Of a stretch of 64,000 nt of DNA, positions 38,613-49,208 are shown piece by piece. Made by a program: the position numbers and the translations under genes. The notes beneath the pieces are model-generated. The model did no database searches, was not told the origin of the DNA, and saw only the letters and a list, made by a program, of their open reading frames with translations. The stretch comes from Polynucleobacter sp. JS-Polo-80-F4. Lineage in GTDB: Bacteria > Pseudomonadota > Gammaproteobacteria > Burkholderiales > Burkholderiaceae. The stretch covers positions 192,018 to 256,017 of the forward strand of contig NZ_JACVPI010000001.1 of NCBI RefSeq assembly GCF_018881965.1, written 5' to 3'. How positions within the stretch are numbered: the stretch's first letter is position 1; each line of letters starts with the position of its first letter.

Positions 38613-40072
38613 ACGAAGAAATACTGATCAATATCACCCCGCAAGAAACGCGAGTTGCTTTAATTCAGCAGGGCGCAGTTCAAGAGTTGCAGATTGAGCG
38701 CACTCGTCAACGAGGCATTGTCGGCAACATCTATTTAGCTAAAGTAGCGCGTGTATTGCCAGGTATGCAATCTGCATTTATCGAAATTGGCCTTGAACGC
38801 ACCGCATTTATGCACGTTGCAGATATCACCCAAAATAATCCTCAGGCACAAATTGAAAAATTATTGTTTGAGGGGCAAACACTGCTGGTACAAGTATTAA
38901 AAGATCCTTTGGGCACCAAAGGCGCTCGCCTGACAACCCAGCTAAGTATTGCTGGTCGTAATTTAGTTTATTTGCCACCCGCAGGCAGCGACACTGCAAC
39001 TGAAAAATATATCGGCGTCTCTCAGCGCATTGATCAACCTGAAGAGCGTGAGGCGATTAAAGCTCGCCTTGCTAGCCTCATGGCTGCTGATGAAAAAGGC
39101 GGGATTATTGTCCGCACCAGTGCTCAAGACGCATCTGACACTGAACTTCAGCATGACATGCTTTACCTACGCACCACCTGGGAAAACATTCATGCAGCAA
39201 TGAAAAACAACCCAGCCCCCACCCTACTCTATCAAGACCTCAGTCTTGCTGAGCGAGTATTGCGTGATGTTGCCGGGGAAGAGACCACCCAAATTCGGGT
39301 GGATTCTGCTGAAAATTTCGAGAAGCTCAAAGCCTTCACTAATGCCTACATGCCCAATCTCTTAGGCAAGCTCACACTCCATCGTGGCGAGCGTGCGTTG
39401 TTTGACTTATTTGACGTGGATGCTGAGATCAATAAGGCTCTCGGTCGCCGAGTAGATTTAAAGTCCGGCGGATATCTCATGATTGATCAAACGGAGTCTA
39501 TGACAACGATTGATGTCAATACTGGCAGTTATGTTGGCGCACGCAATCTTGATGACACCGTCTTTAAAACCAATCTAGAAGCTGCCCAAGCGATTGCTCG
39601 CCAACTCCGCTTACGCAATCTAGGTGGGATCATCATCATCGATTTCATTGATATGGTTGGCAAAGACCATCAAGAATCAGTTTTGCATGAACTCAAGCGT
39701 AACCTAGAGCGTGATCATGCACGTACCTCAGTCAGCGATTTTTCTGCTTTGGGTTTAGTAGAAATGACTCGCAAACGCACTCGTGAGTCGTTAGCCCATA
39801 TCACCTGTGAGCCATGCGCTACCTGCCTTGGCAAGGGTGAGATTAAAACTGCACAGACAATTTGTTACGAGATTTTGCGAGAAATCGTGCGAGAGCACCG
39901 CCAATTTAATCCACGAGAATTTAGAATTGTGGCCGCACCCGATGTGATTGATTTATTTCTGGAAGAAGAAAATCAATTCTTGGCACAGCTCGGTGACTTC
40001 ATTGGTAAGCCGATTACCCTCCAAGCTGAGGGTAGCTTCCGTCAAGAACAATACGATATTGTTCTCAGTTAA
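38609..40072 (+). CDS. rng: Ribonuclease G
   Basis: The 487-residue RNase E/G family protein has an N-terminal S1-like RNA-binding domain (GNIYLAKVARVLPGMQSAFIEIGLE), catalytic Mg-binding aspartates around DVNTGSYVG and IIIDFIDMV, and a CEPCATC zinc-link. It lacks RNase E's long C-terminal scaffold. It processes 16S rRNA 5' ends and decays mRNA. It overlaps maf by 4 bp. Confidence 0.96.
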   Translation: MNEEILINITPQETRVALIQQGAVQELQIERTRQRGIVGNIYLAKVARVLPGMQSAFIEIGLERTAFMHVADITQNNPQAQIEKLLFEGQTLLVQVLKDPLGTKGARLTTQLSIAGRNLVYLPPAGSDTATEKYIGVSQRIDQPEEREAIKARLASLMAADEKGGIIVRTSAQDASDTELQHDMLYLRTTWENIHAAMKNNPAPTLLYQDLSLAERVLRDVAGEETTQIRVDSAENFEKLKAFTNAYMPNLLGKLTLHRGERALFDLFDVDAEINKALGRRVDLKSGGYLMIDQTESMTTIDVNTGSYVGARNLDDTVFKTNLEAAQAIARQLRLRNLGGIIIIDFIDMVGKDHQESVLHELKRNLERDHARTSVSDFSALGLVEMTRKRTRESLAHITCEPCATCLGKGEIKTAQTICYEILREIVREHRQFNPREFRIVAAPDVIDLFLEEENQFLAQLGDFIGKPITLQAEGSFRQEQYDIVLS

Positions 40073-40097
40073 ATTTTCTGAATTTTCCTGAACTTTA

Positions 40098-41861
40098 TTA
40101 AGCGTTAGAGAACTGAATGCGATGCAAATTCGCATACAAGCCGTCTTGCTTAATTAATTCTGCGTGGGAACCATTTTCAACAATCTTGCCATGCTCAAGC
40201 ACCACAATTCGGTCGGCATGTTCAATTGTTGATAAACGGTGAGCAATCACCAAAGTGGTTCTGTTGGCCATTAATCTATCCAAAGCTTCCTGCACCTGAC
40301 GCTCAGACTCAGAATCCAATGCTGAAGTTGCTTCATCCAAAATCAAAATAGGGGCATCTTTATAGATTGCCCTTGCAATAGCCATACGCTGACGCTGTCC
40401 ACCAGACAAGCGATTGCCGTTATCGCCCACTACCGAATCAATACCTTCAGGCAACTCTTTAATCAGTGAGCTCAGATTGGCTGCTTCCAAAGCCTCCATG
40501 ACGCGCCCACGATCAACACCATTTTGATCGTTGGCACCATAGGCGACGTTAGCAGCAATCGTATCGTTAAAGAGAATAACATCCTGGCTCACAAAAGAAA
40601 TCTGGCGTCGTACATCTGCCAACACAATATTTTCTAAAGGCATGTCATCTAAATAAATGTGGCCGCTAGTTGGTCTATAGAAACGCGGCAGTAAATTGAC
40701 GAGCGTAGATTTACCACCACCCGAGGGGCCGACGAAAGCTACAACTTCACCTGGCTTGATGTTGAGATTGATATTGCGCAAAGCATCTTTTCGCCCTGCC
40801 TCTTGTTGATAGGAGAAGCCAACATCATCAAAACGAATGGCGCCTTTTGCCTTATTGAGCGACTTCATATTTTGCTTGCGCTCATCATCCTCTTCAAAAG
40901 GCTGATCCATCAATCCAAAAATCATTTCGGCAGCAGTCAATCCACGCTGCAAGGGTTGGTTGATATCAGCCAAATGCTTTAAGGGAGAGATCACCAACAT
41001 CATTGCAGTAATAAATGCCGCAAAACCCCCGACAGTAGTGCCTTCAGTGGCAGATTGCATCAATGCGATGACTAGCACTACAGATAAAGCCATAGAGGCA
41101 ATCAACTGAGTAATTGGCTGGTTTAAACCACCCGCCACTGCTGACTTCAAAGCAAACTGACGCGCACGCTCAGCCTTTTGCTTAAAGCGATTCATTTCGT
41201 ACTCTTCTGCGCCGTGGACCTTAACTATCTTATATCCCGCAGCTGCCTCTTCCACAATATAAGCAAGCTCACTGGTGAGCGTTTGCTGCTCTCTATTCAG
41301 CGATCTTAGGCGGCGATTAATTTTGCTCATGATGAATGCAATCACGGGGAAAATAAACAAGACAACCAATGTCAATTGCCAGTTTAAATAGATGAGGTAA
41401 CCCATTAAACCGATTACAGTGAGCGAATCACGCACCAAACTAATTAACATTCCACCCATGATGGAAAGAACATTATTTACTTCAAAGACAACTGCATTTA
41501 TGAGATTGGATGCAGAGTTCTGCTGAAAAAAAGTGGTCTTTGCATGCAATAGTGTTTGAAACATTTGCTCACGTAATTTCAATAAAACCGCATTAATTAC
41601 GCGAGTTAATAGATAGTTGGATAAAAATTGGGCCAAACTGCGAACCAAGGCCAGGCCAACTAAAAAAACGGGGACTTGCCAGAGCTTGCTATTGAGCTGT
41701 CCAGTAAAGCCACGGTCTAGCAAAGGCTTCATCAGGGCCGGAATGGAGGTTTCGGCGCCAGCCACTAATGCCATGGCCAAAAGCGACCCAATAATCAAGC
41801 CGTAATGGGGCTTGAGATAGGTAATTAAGCGATTTAGGGCAGTACGGTCTTGAGCATTCAT
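40098..41861 (-). CDS. msbA: Lipid A export ATP-binding/permease MsbA
   Basis: ABC half-transporter flipping lipid A-core across the inner membrane: six membrane segments in the first ~330 residues, Walker [10 protein letters not shown], signature [15 protein letters not shown], Walker [15 protein letters not shown]. The start is placed at ATG 41861 (587 residues, the usual MsbA size); an in-frame upstream ATG at 42011 would lie inside the divergent glycosyltransferase gene. It is convergent with rng. Confidence 0.94.
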   Translation of the reverse strand: MNAQDRTALNRLITYLKPHYGLIIGSLLAMALVAGAETSIPALMKPLLDRGFTGQLNSKLWQVPVFLVGLALVRSLAQFLSNYLLTRVINAVLLKLREQMFQTLLHAKTTFFQQNSASNLINAVVFEVNNVLSIMGGMLISLVRDSLTVIGLMGYLIYLNWQLTLVVLFIFPVIAFIMSKINRRLRSLNREQQTLTSELAYIVEEAAAGYKIVKVHGAEEYEMNRFKQKAERARQFALKSAVAGGLNQPITQLIASMALSVVLVIALMQSATEGTTVGGFAAFITAMMLVISPLKHLADINQPLQRGLTAAEMIFGLMDQPFEEDDERKQNMKSLNKAKGAIRFDDVGFSYQQEAGRKDALRNINLNIKPGEVVAFVGPSGGGKSTLVNLLPRFYRPTSGHIYLDDMPLENIVLADVRRQISFVSQDVILFNDTIAANVAYGANDQNGVDRGRVMEALEAANLSSLIKELPEGIDSVVGDNGNRLSGGQRQRMAIARAIYKDAPILILDEATSALDSESERQVQEALDRLMANRTTLVIAHRLSTIEHADRIVVLEHGKIVENGSHAELIKQDGLYANLHRIQFSNA

Positions 41862-41866
41862 ATAAT
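41861..41866 (+). promoter_or_regulatory. TATAAT immediately upstream of a glycosyltransferase ATG
   Basis: A perfect -10 hexamer ends six bases before the ATG at 41872. If used, transcription would start at or next to the ATG, giving a leaderless mRNA. No convincing -35 is visible at 17 bp, so confidence is low. Confidence 0.3.
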
Positions 41867-41871
41867 GAATT

Positions 41872-42633
41872 ATGCCCACCTTATCAGTCATACTCATCAC
41901 CCGCAATGAAGAGGCCAATTTGGACGATTGTCTAGCCTCCTTAGAGGGAATCGCCCAACAGATCGTGGTGGTCGATACCAATAGCTCTGATCGCACCCTA
42001 GAAATAGCCAAAAATCATGGGGCAACCATATCCCAGCCTGCGGATTGGCCTGGTTTTGGCCCCCAAAAGAATCGCGCCCTAGACCTCGCTACCGGTGAGT
42101 GGGTTCTATCTTTGGATGCTGATGAACGACTGACCCCTGCCCTCAAGTCAGAGATTCTGACGGCGATTCATCATAGTGCCCATGTGGATTGTTTTGCGAT
42201 TCCCAGGTTATCTTGGTATTGCGGTCGCTTTATCCGCCACTCTGGGTGGAGCCCCGATTATGTAGATCGCCTCTTTAAGCGTGGCACCGCTCGCTTCTCG
42301 GATGATCTCGTTCATGAGCGCCTCGTCCCTAACGGTCGGGTTGCAAAACTAGAGAACCCCATGTTGCATTACAGCTTCATGAACTATTCACAAGTTCTGC
42401 AAAAGCTAGATCGATATTCCACAGCATCAGCAGAGCAAGCCTTTGCCAAAGGTAAAACCAGCAGCCCTCTTAAGGCGGTTTTGCATGGTGTCTGGGCGTT
42501 TATCCGCACTTACATTATTCGTGCAGGCTTTTTGGATGGTGCACAAGGATTTGCTTTAGCAGTATCGAATGGCCAAGGCACATATTACCGATACATTAAG
42601 CTGTGGCATCTGAATCAGGAAGCCTGTAAATGA
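41872..42633 (+). CDS. GT2 glycosyltransferase, WaaE/KdtX-like
   Basis: The 253-residue GT-A fold enzyme begins [24 protein letters not shown], with the [22 protein letters not shown] and [11 protein letters not shown] motifs typical of LPS core beta-1,4-glucosyltransferases of the WaaE/KdtX type. It is divergent from msbA with only 10 bp between start codons and overlaps the next glycosyltransferase by 4 bp. Confidence 0.9.
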   Translation: MPTLSVILITRNEEANLDDCLASLEGIAQQIVVVDTNSSDRTLEIAKNHGATISQPADWPGFGPQKNRALDLATGEWVLSLDADERLTPALKSEILTAIHHSAHVDCFAIPRLSWYCGRFIRHSGWSPDYVDRLFKRGTARFSDDLVHERLVPNGRVAKLENPMLHYSFMNYSQVLQKLDRYSTASAEQAFAKGKTSSPLKAVLHGVWAFIRTYIIRAGFLDGAQGFALAVSNGQGTYYRYIKLWHLNQEACK

Positions 42634-43409
42634 TTTCTGTTTTATTGGCCACATACAACTGGCCACAAGCACTCAAGCTTTGTCTGGAATCGCTGTCCAC
42701 TCAAACCGATCAAGACTTTGAAATCATTATTGCCGATGATGGTTCCGCTGAGAGTACACAGCGCCTCATTGAAACAATCAAAGCCACACATCCGATCTCA
42801 ATCACACATCTCTGGCAAGAAGATCAGGGCTTTCGAAAAACCAAGATTTTGAACCAAGCAATAGCTGCTGCCCATGGAGACTATTTGGTTTTCCTGGATG
42901 GTGACTGCATCGTACAACCAGACTTTATAGCTCGTCATCGTCAATTGGCTCAAAAGGGGTGTCTTGTTACCGGCAGTAGAGTCTTGCTTAATGAAAGCCT
43001 CACCCAAGAATTACTCACTTTGCCCCATTGGAGTTTTCAGTCGTTTTGCGCAGGTCTATTCAGTAAGCGCCTTGCTGGTGGCATCAACAAATACTGGCCC
43101 CTAAAGATAAAGTTGGGCAATGGCTCTTGGCGAGATTACCAAAAATTTGTCTGGCGTCGTATTAAGGGATGCAATATGGCCTGCTGGAAGGCTGATGCCG
43201 AAGCAATTGCAGGTTTTGATGAAACCATGACAGGCTGGGGTCACGAAGACGCAGACTTTATCTTCCGCTTGCAACACCATGGTATTCGCCGTAAATCTGG
43301 CTCATGGTCGACAGAAGTACTACACCTCTTTCATAAGATTCATGATCAAAGCAATGCTGCCGAGAATGCTCGTCGTGTGCGTGAGAAGATTTTAGCTAAG
43401 GTGCTTTAA
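42630..43409 (+). CDS. GT2 family glycosyltransferase with GT7-like C-terminal
   Basis: The 259-residue protein has the GT-A N-terminus ([43 protein letters not shown] with the DxD-type motif) and a C-terminal WGHEDADFIFRLQ segment resembling the galactosyltransferase GT7 C-terminal domain. It probably adds a sugar to the LPS core or O-antigen; donor and acceptor are unknown. It is coupled to the gene before it (ATGA). Confidence 0.88.
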   Translation: MISVLLATYNWPQALKLCLESLSTQTDQDFEIIIADDGSAESTQRLIETIKATHPISITHLWQEDQGFRKTKILNQAIAAAHGDYLVFLDGDCIVQPDFIARHRQLAQKGCLVTGSRVLLNESLTQELLTLPHWSFQSFCAGLFSKRLAGGINKYWPLKIKLGNGSWRDYQKFVWRRIKGCNMACWKADAEAIAGFDETMTGWGHEDADFIFRLQHHGIRRKSGSWSTEVLHLFHKIHDQSNAAENARRVREKILAKVL

Positions 43410-43423
43410 GCATCCCAATAACG

Positions 43424-44581
43424 ATGACTACTTACTCCAAGCTCAAGCCTAAAAAAGTACTCTTTATTGCCACCAGGCAAATTGGAGACGTGCTAGTAAC
43501 AACACCTCTGATTAGCAAAGCTAGAGAGTTGTGGCCTGATGCGGAGTTTCATTTCTTGGGATACCGCGGCAAGCTGGAGATGCTGCATGGCAATCCCGAT
43601 ATTGCTGAGGTGATTGAAACCTCTGATCGACCTGGTTTTGGTGAATATCTCTCTCTTTTTAATCGCCTGTTTCAGCGTTATGACTTGGCTGTTGTGACGC
43701 AACCCAGTGATCGTGCCTACCTTTATGGTTTAGTGGCAGGCTTTAGAAGAGTGGGCGTGCTTGGTGGCCACCCTCAAGGTAAAGATGCGCAAGATCAACA
43801 AAAAAGAAGTAAGAGCGAGAAGCAAAATGCTTGGAAGAAATTCATCTGCATGCATACGGTAGATGTTGACTACTTTAATCAGCATGTCATTACAGAAAAA
43901 CTGCGCCTACTAGAGCCCTTCTTTCAAAATCACTCTGAACTTTTTGCTAAGCCGATTTCAGTTACTCCACCTGCTGGAGAACCCTTAACACCTGTCATTG
44001 CCAACGAACTCAAGCAACCTTATGTTGTTGTACACCCAGGGCCGCTCACTGCCTACAAACGTTGGCCGCTCGCTTATTGGCAGGTACTCATTACTTGGCT
44101 GGTAAAGCAAGGCTTCCAGGTGGTGTTAAGTGCGTCCCCAGCAAAGCAAGATGTGCAACTCAATCACGACATCATTTCTTTACTGGATGATGAAAGTAAA
44201 AAACAGGTCGTCAACGCGGCAGGTAAATTATCGATTCCGCAGGCAGGCACCCTTATTCGCAGCGCTGCTTTGTATATTGGAGTGGATACCTCGATTACCC
44301 ATTTGGCCGCGGCGTGCAATATCCCAACGATTACCCTATTCGGCGCTACTCCACCTACGAACTTTGGCCCTTGGCCAAATGGGTTTATTGGTGAGCAGCC
44401 CTATCAGTTGCGCGCCCGCTCCCAAACTGTTGGTAATGTCACTATCTTGCAGGGCCCCGGTGAATGCGTTCCCTGCCGTAAGGCGGGATGCTTAGATAAG
44501 GCAGATAGTTACAGTGAGTGTTTAGATTTACTAGAGCCTGGGCAAGTCATCGAGGCTATTGGGAAAGTATTGGCGAACTAA
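43424..44581 (+). CDS. GT9 heptosyltransferase-like protein
   Basis: The 385-residue GT-B protein of the ADP-heptose:LPS heptosyltransferase family has an N-terminal KVLFIATRQIGDVLVTTPLI segment, VVHPGPLTAYKRWP, and a donor-site segment GVDTSITHLAAACNIPTITLFG. It completes a three-gene LPS glycosyltransferase set. The last ~40 residues are Cys-rich (GECVPCRKAGCLDKADSYSEC), as in related waaF/waaQ proteins. Confidence 0.9.
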   Translation: MTTYSKLKPKKVLFIATRQIGDVLVTTPLISKARELWPDAEFHFLGYRGKLEMLHGNPDIAEVIETSDRPGFGEYLSLFNRLFQRYDLAVVTQPSDRAYLYGLVAGFRRVGVLGGHPQGKDAQDQQKRSKSEKQNAWKKFICMHTVDVDYFNQHVITEKLRLLEPFFQNHSELFAKPISVTPPAGEPLTPVIANELKQPYVVVHPGPLTAYKRWPLAYWQVLITWLVKQGFQVVLSASPAKQDVQLNHDIISLLDDESKKQVVNAAGKLSIPQAGTLIRSAALYIGVDTSITHLAAACNIPTITLFGATPPTNFGPWPNGFIGEQPYQLRARSQTVGNVTILQGPGECVPCRKAGCLDKADSYSECLDLLEPGQVIEAIGKVLAN

Positions 44582-44608
44582 ATCAAACATCAATACTGAA
44601 ATACACGA

Positions 44609-47600
44609 CTAAAGGTACTGAATCTGTACAGGATCTTTTTGCTTCGAGGCTAAGATTTGATTAAGCCCATGCAAGCAGGCATCGTCTGGGTAAATCCGCA
44701 GCTCTTCAGGGAACTGCATCAAGCAAGCACCACCACTGGTAGTAACAGCAGCTGTGAGCATTAAGCCCTTCATGCCATCATTTGATCCCGGCCCAGCGGG
44801 TGCAGATGCACCCAACTTAGGATCACGCACACGATTGGCCATGAGGTAGGGGTTGATTTGGCTGCGGAGCATCTTGATATCGATCGCATTATCGATGCAA
44901 ACATGAACGTTACGAGCAAAGCGCATGCGTGCGCCAGTAATATCCATTACTGCCTCAGAGACAATACGAACACCGCCCGAGAACTTATCTGGCGTTACGT
45001 TTACTTTTGCAACCAAGAGCTCATCTTCTTTTAACCAAGAACGATTAGGCTCGTAGACTTCGCTATACAAAGTTACTTCTAGCGCAGCACTACCATCATC
45101 AATAGTAGCAATCATCATGCGGCCACGTTGACCAGTCAGCATGCGTGCAGAAGTAATAATGCCGGCAATGAGCTGATCCTTACCCTCAGTGACCTTAGAT
45201 AAGGGCTGACGAATAAAGTGGGAGGTCTCGTCACGATAAGCATCAAACATATGACCCGTTAAGCAAAGGCCTAAAGCATTCTTCTCTTCTTGTAGTCGCT
45301 TCTTCTCAGACCAGATAGGCTCACGCACCAACTCTGGGAGATGACGATCCTCTTCACCAGCAACTTCAAACAGACTGACTTGATGTATCGATGCCTCAGC
45401 TTGTTCTGCAGCCTCAATTGCTCTGGCTAGAGAGGCCAGTAAGGTTGAACGGATGTCATAGAGATTGCCGCCCGCAGGGACAGAGTCACGATACAAACTA
45501 TCGAAAGCACCAGCACGCATTAAAGCTTCGATGGCACGACGGTTCACCTGGCGACGATCAACACGTGCGCAGAAATCAAAGAGATCTTTAAATGGGCCAC
45601 CAGTCTCACGTGCCTTAACAATCGATTCGATTGCCGCTTCGCCAGTACCACGCACGGCACCTAAGCCATAACGAATATGACTAATTGGCGAGTCAGGAGT
45701 GGCATCGGGCGCACGCAATGGCGTGAACTCATAAACACCGGTGTTGATGTCCGGTGAAAACACCCGAATGTTATTCACCAAACAATCGTCATATAGAATC
45801 TTCACCTTATCGGTGTCATCCATCGCGAGCGATAAGTTGGCCGCCATAAATTCAGCAGGGTAATACGCTTTGAGCCAAGCAGTTTGGTAAGCTAAGAGTG
45901 CATATGCAGCAGCATGGGACTTATTAAAACCGTAGCCTGCAAAACGCTCCATCAAGTCATAGATCTCGTTTGCTTTTGCCTCTGTAATACCGCCTGCTTT
46001 TGCGCCATCACTAAAAATCTTGCGATGCTGAGCCATTTCTTCTGGCTTTTTCTTACCCATCGCACGACGCAACATGTCAGCGCCACCCAATGAGTAGCCG
46101 CCAATCATCTGCGCCATTTGCATCACCTGCTCTTGATAGACCATGATGCCGTAGGTCTCACGAAGAACTGGCTCAATACGAGGATCCGGATACTCGACTT
46201 TTTGGCGACCATGCTTACGCTCAATAAAGTCTGGGATCAAATCCATTGGGCCCGGGCGGTACAAAGCCACCAAGGCAATAATGTCCTCAAAGCGGTCTGG
46301 CTTTGCTTCACGAAGCATGCCTTGCATGCCGCGGCTTTCCAGCTGGAACACTGCAACGGTGTTAGCGCGCTTAAGAACATCAAAGGCTTTTTCATCATCC
46401 AGTGCAATCTCGCCGATATTCCAATCTCTGCGATCTGCATGGAGCGCTTTAATCCAACGCTCTGCTGCTGCCAAAATGGTTAAGGTGGTCAAGCCCAAGA
46501 AGTCGAACTTCACCAAGCCAATTGCTTCTACGTCATCTTTATCGAATTGACTAATGACGGAGCTACTGTCTTGATCTTTACTTTCTTGGGTGTAAAGCGG
46601 ACAAAAATCCGTGAGGCGCCCTGGAGCAATTAATACACCACCGGCATGCATACCAACGTTACGGGTCATACCCTCTAACTGCTGCGCCAAGGAAAGCAAT
46701 TGACGCACTTCATCTTCATTCTTCTCGCGCTCGGCTAATTGCTTCTCTTCTTTCTTGGCCATTTCAATCGTCATGTATTGACCTGGCTTATTCGGTACCA
46801 ACTTAGCAATACCGTCTACGAAGTTATAGCCCTGCTCCAAAACGCGCCCAACGTCACGAATCGCCGCCCTAGCGGCCATCGTTCCAAAGGTAGCAATCTG
46901 ACTCACCGCATCTTTACCGTACTTATCCTTCACGTACTGAATCACACGGTCGCGACCGTGCTGACAGAAATCGATATCAAAGTCAGGCATCGATACCCGC
47001 TCTGGATTGAGGAAGCGCTCAAAGAGTAAGTTGTAACGCAGTGGATCCAAATCGGTAATACCCAATGAGTAAGCTACTAAAGAGCCCGCACCAGATCCGC
47101 GACCAGGGCCAACTGGAACACCATTGTTCTTAGCCCAGTTAATAAAGTCCGCCACGATCAAGAAGTAACCCGGGAAACCCATTTGAGAAATCGTCTTCAC
47201 TTCAAAAACGAGACGCTCTTGGTAGCGCGTCATTTCTTTTGCGCGCTCTTCTGCATCCGGGAAGTTGCGCTCCATGTGGCGCTTCAAACCGACCTCGGAC
47301 TGCTGCAACAAATAGTCTTCTAAAGTGATACCAGGCGGTATTGGAAAATCTGGCAAACGTGGTTGACCTAAAACCAAAGAGAGGTTGCAACGCTTCGCAA
47401 TTTCAACTGAGTTCGTTAATGCCGCTGGCAAATCAGCGAACCTTTTTTCCATCTCCTCTTGGGTCAGGAAATACTGTTCATCATTAAACTTTTTAGTACG
47501 CCGCGGGTTGCCGAGTAACTCGCCTTCAGCAATACAGACGCGGGCCTCATGCGCAGTGAAGTCGCTTTTCTGCATGAACTGCACAGGATGGGTTGCCACC

Positions 47601-48226
47601 ACCGGTAAATCCAGCTCACTGGCTAAATGACAAGCAAGCTGCAGTTGTTTTTCATCTTGAGGATTGCCGCCGCGCTGAACTTCAATGTAGAAAGACTTTG
47701 GAAAGAGTTTTTCGTAGCGTCTGGCAACAATCTTGGCATGATCTTCTTGCCCGCCTAATAGTGCTGTACCTATTTCGCCCATACGTGCGCCAGAGAGTGC
47801 AATCAAGCCATAAGACAGCGTCCGCTTTGCTGCCTTGTCTTCTGCTTTAGCGGCAGGCTCACTAAACCAAGCAGAATCCACTTCAGCGCGACCACGCGAT
47901 TGATTATCTAAAGATGCCCTGCTGAGCAGCTCGCATAAATTCAGATAACCCGAATGGTTTTGTACCAGTAGCAATAAACGATGGGGTTGATCTGGATCCT
48001 GAGGATTGCTAATCCAAACATCCGCTCCGGCAATCGGCTTAATGCCGCCGGAACGGGCAGCGGTATAGAACCGCACTAAACCAAATAAATTACTTAAATC
48101 CGTGATGGCCAACGCGCCCATCTCATCTTTAACGGCAGCCGCCACCGCATCATCAATGCGCACGACTCCATCCGTAATCGAAAACTCGGAATGGACGCGA
48201 AGATGTACAAAACGGGGTGAAGCCAT
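44609..48226 (-). CDS. dnaE: DNA polymerase III alpha subunit
   Basis: Replicative polymerase, 1205 residues. The PHP domain (RFVHLRVHSEFSITDG at the start) is followed by the palm with PDFDIDF and GRVIQYV-type catalytic aspartates, the HhH and the C-terminal OB-fold. The N-terminus MASPRFVHLRVHSEFS fixes the start at 48226, just 3 bp from the divergent gluQ start. It is convergent with the heptosyltransferase gene. Confidence 0.98.
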   Translation of the reverse strand: MASPRFVHLRVHSEFSITDGVVRIDDAVAAAVKDEMGALAITDLSNLFGLVRFYTAARSGGIKPIAGADVWISNPQDPDQPHRLLLLVQNHSGYLNLCELLSRASLDNQSRGRAEVDSAWFSEPAAKAEDKAAKRTLSYGLIALSGARMGEIGTALLGGQEDHAKIVARRYEKLFPKSFYIEVQRGGNPQDEKQLQLACHLASELDLPVVATHPVQFMQKSDFTAHEARVCIAEGELLGNPRRTKKFNDEQYFLTQEEMEKRFADLPAALTNSVEIAKRCNLSLVLGQPRLPDFPIPPGITLEDYLLQQSEVGLKRHMERNFPDAEERAKEMTRYQERLVFEVKTISQMGFPGYFLIVADFINWAKNNGVPVGPGRGSGAGSLVAYSLGITDLDPLRYNLLFERFLNPERVSMPDFDIDFCQHGRDRVIQYVKDKYGKDAVSQIATFGTMAARAAIRDVGRVLEQGYNFVDGIAKLVPNKPGQYMTIEMAKKEEKQLAEREKNEDEVRQLLSLAQQLEGMTRNVGMHAGGVLIAPGRLTDFCPLYTQESKDQDSSSVISQFDKDDVEAIGLVKFDFLGLTTLTILAAAERWIKALHADRRDWNIGEIALDDEKAFDVLKRANTVAVFQLESRGMQGMLREAKPDRFEDIIALVALYRPGPMDLIPDFIERKHGRQKVEYPDPRIEPVLRETYGIMVYQEQVMQMAQMIGGYSLGGADMLRRAMGKKKPEEMAQHRKIFSDGAKAGGITEAKANEIYDLMERFAGYGFNKSHAAAYALLAYQTAWLKAYYPAEFMAANLSLAMDDTDKVKILYDDCLVNNIRVFSPDINTGVYEFTPLRAPDATPDSPISHIRYGLGAVRGTGEAAIESIVKARETGGPFKDLFDFCARVDRRQVNRRAIEALMRAGAFDSLYRDSVPAGGNLYDIRSTLLASLARAIEAAEQAEASIHQVSLFEVAGEEDRHLPELVREPIWSEKKRLQEEKNALGLCLTGHMFDAYRDETSHFIRQPLSKVTEGKDQLIAGIITSARMLTGQRGRMMIATIDDGSAALEVTLYSEVYEPNRSWLKEDELLVAKVNVTPDKFSGGVRIVSEAVMDITGARMRFARNVHVCIDNAIDIKMLRSQINPYLMANRVRDPKLGASAPAGPGSNDGMKGLMLTAAVTTSGGACLMQFPEELRIYPDDACLHGLNQILASKQKDPVQIQYL

Positions 48227-48229
48227 GAG

Positions 48230-49180
48230 ATGATTTTAGCTGTGTCCAAACTCAAAAACCCTTCATCCCCAGCCGGCGGCTATCGCGGGCGATTTGCCCC
48301 CTCGCCCACTGGTCCGCTCCACGCTGGATCCCTGGTTGCTGCCCTTGGAAGCTGGTTGGATGCCCGTAAAAATGGGGGTAAATGGCTACTCAGAATCGAG
48401 GATTTGGATACCCCCCGCTGTATACCCGAGGCAAGTCAGCAAATTCAGTCTCAATTGCTCGCCTGCGGCCTTTCCTGGGACGAGGAAGTAATCCATCAAT
48501 CACAGCGCAATGAGGCCTATCTGAGGGCCTTAGAGCGCTTAAATGGGCTTGAATGCCTGTATTCCTGCACCTGTTCCCGACAAATGATTGCCAATACCCT
48601 AGCAAGCCTCGGAATTGAGACGCCCCGTAATCAAGAAATGGTCTATCCGGGCACTTGCCGTCCTACCAATCTAAGCAGGAAATCCCCTGAATCTTTTGGG
48701 GAATTACAACAAGCTTGGCGTATTGCTCTTCCCTCAAATTGCCATATTGAATTCGAGGATTTAGCGCTGGGACCACAAAGCCAAAACCTCAGCGAGGAGG
48801 TGGGTGATTTTGTCCTACGTAGAAGTGATGGTTTGTTTACCTACCAGCTTGCTGTGGTGGTTGATGATGCCGAGCAGAAAATTACACACGTTGTGCGTGG
48901 TCAAGACCTATTGAGCAACACCGCAAGACAAATCTATCTTCAAGAAGTTTTGGGATATAAACGACCAGAATATCTCCATCTACCACTGGTGCTCGATGAG
49001 CATGGTGAAAAACTCAGTAAGCAAACTTTAGCAACTCAAATTAATACGCAAGATGAGAAGTGCTCACTGATGGAGTTGCGCAAGGCGGCAAAACACTTAG
49101 GATTGAAGAATTTGCCTGATGGCGAGAATGTCACGATTGCAGAGTGGCTATTGGCAGCCACCCATGCATGGCGAAGTTAA
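48230..49180 (+). CDS. gluQ: Glutamyl-Q tRNA(Asp) synthetase
   Basis: GluRS paralogue (316 residues) that glutamylates queuosine in tRNA-Asp. GRFAPSPTGPLHAGSL is the HIGH region, the zinc-site cysteines occur in YSCTCSRQMI and YPGTCR, and EKLSKQTLA is the KMSKS equivalent; no anticodon-binding domain follows. The ATG at 48230 is preferred; GTG at 48242 is possible. QueG, also in this window, makes the queuosine it modifies. Confidence 0.95.
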   Translation: MILAVSKLKNPSSPAGGYRGRFAPSPTGPLHAGSLVAALGSWLDARKNGGKWLLRIEDLDTPRCIPEASQQIQSQLLACGLSWDEEVIHQSQRNEAYLRALERLNGLECLYSCTCSRQMIANTLASLGIETPRNQEMVYPGTCRPTNLSRKSPESFGELQQAWRIALPSNCHIEFEDLALGPQSQNLSEEVGDFVLRRSDGLFTYQLAVVVDDAEQKITHVVRGQDLLSNTARQIYLQEVLGYKRPEYLHLPLVLDEHGEKLSKQTLATQINTQDEKCSLMELRKAAKHLGLKNLPDGENVTIAEWLLAATHAWRS

Positions 49181-49208
49181 TTACTCGAAGTGAATTACTC
49201 GAGGTGAA

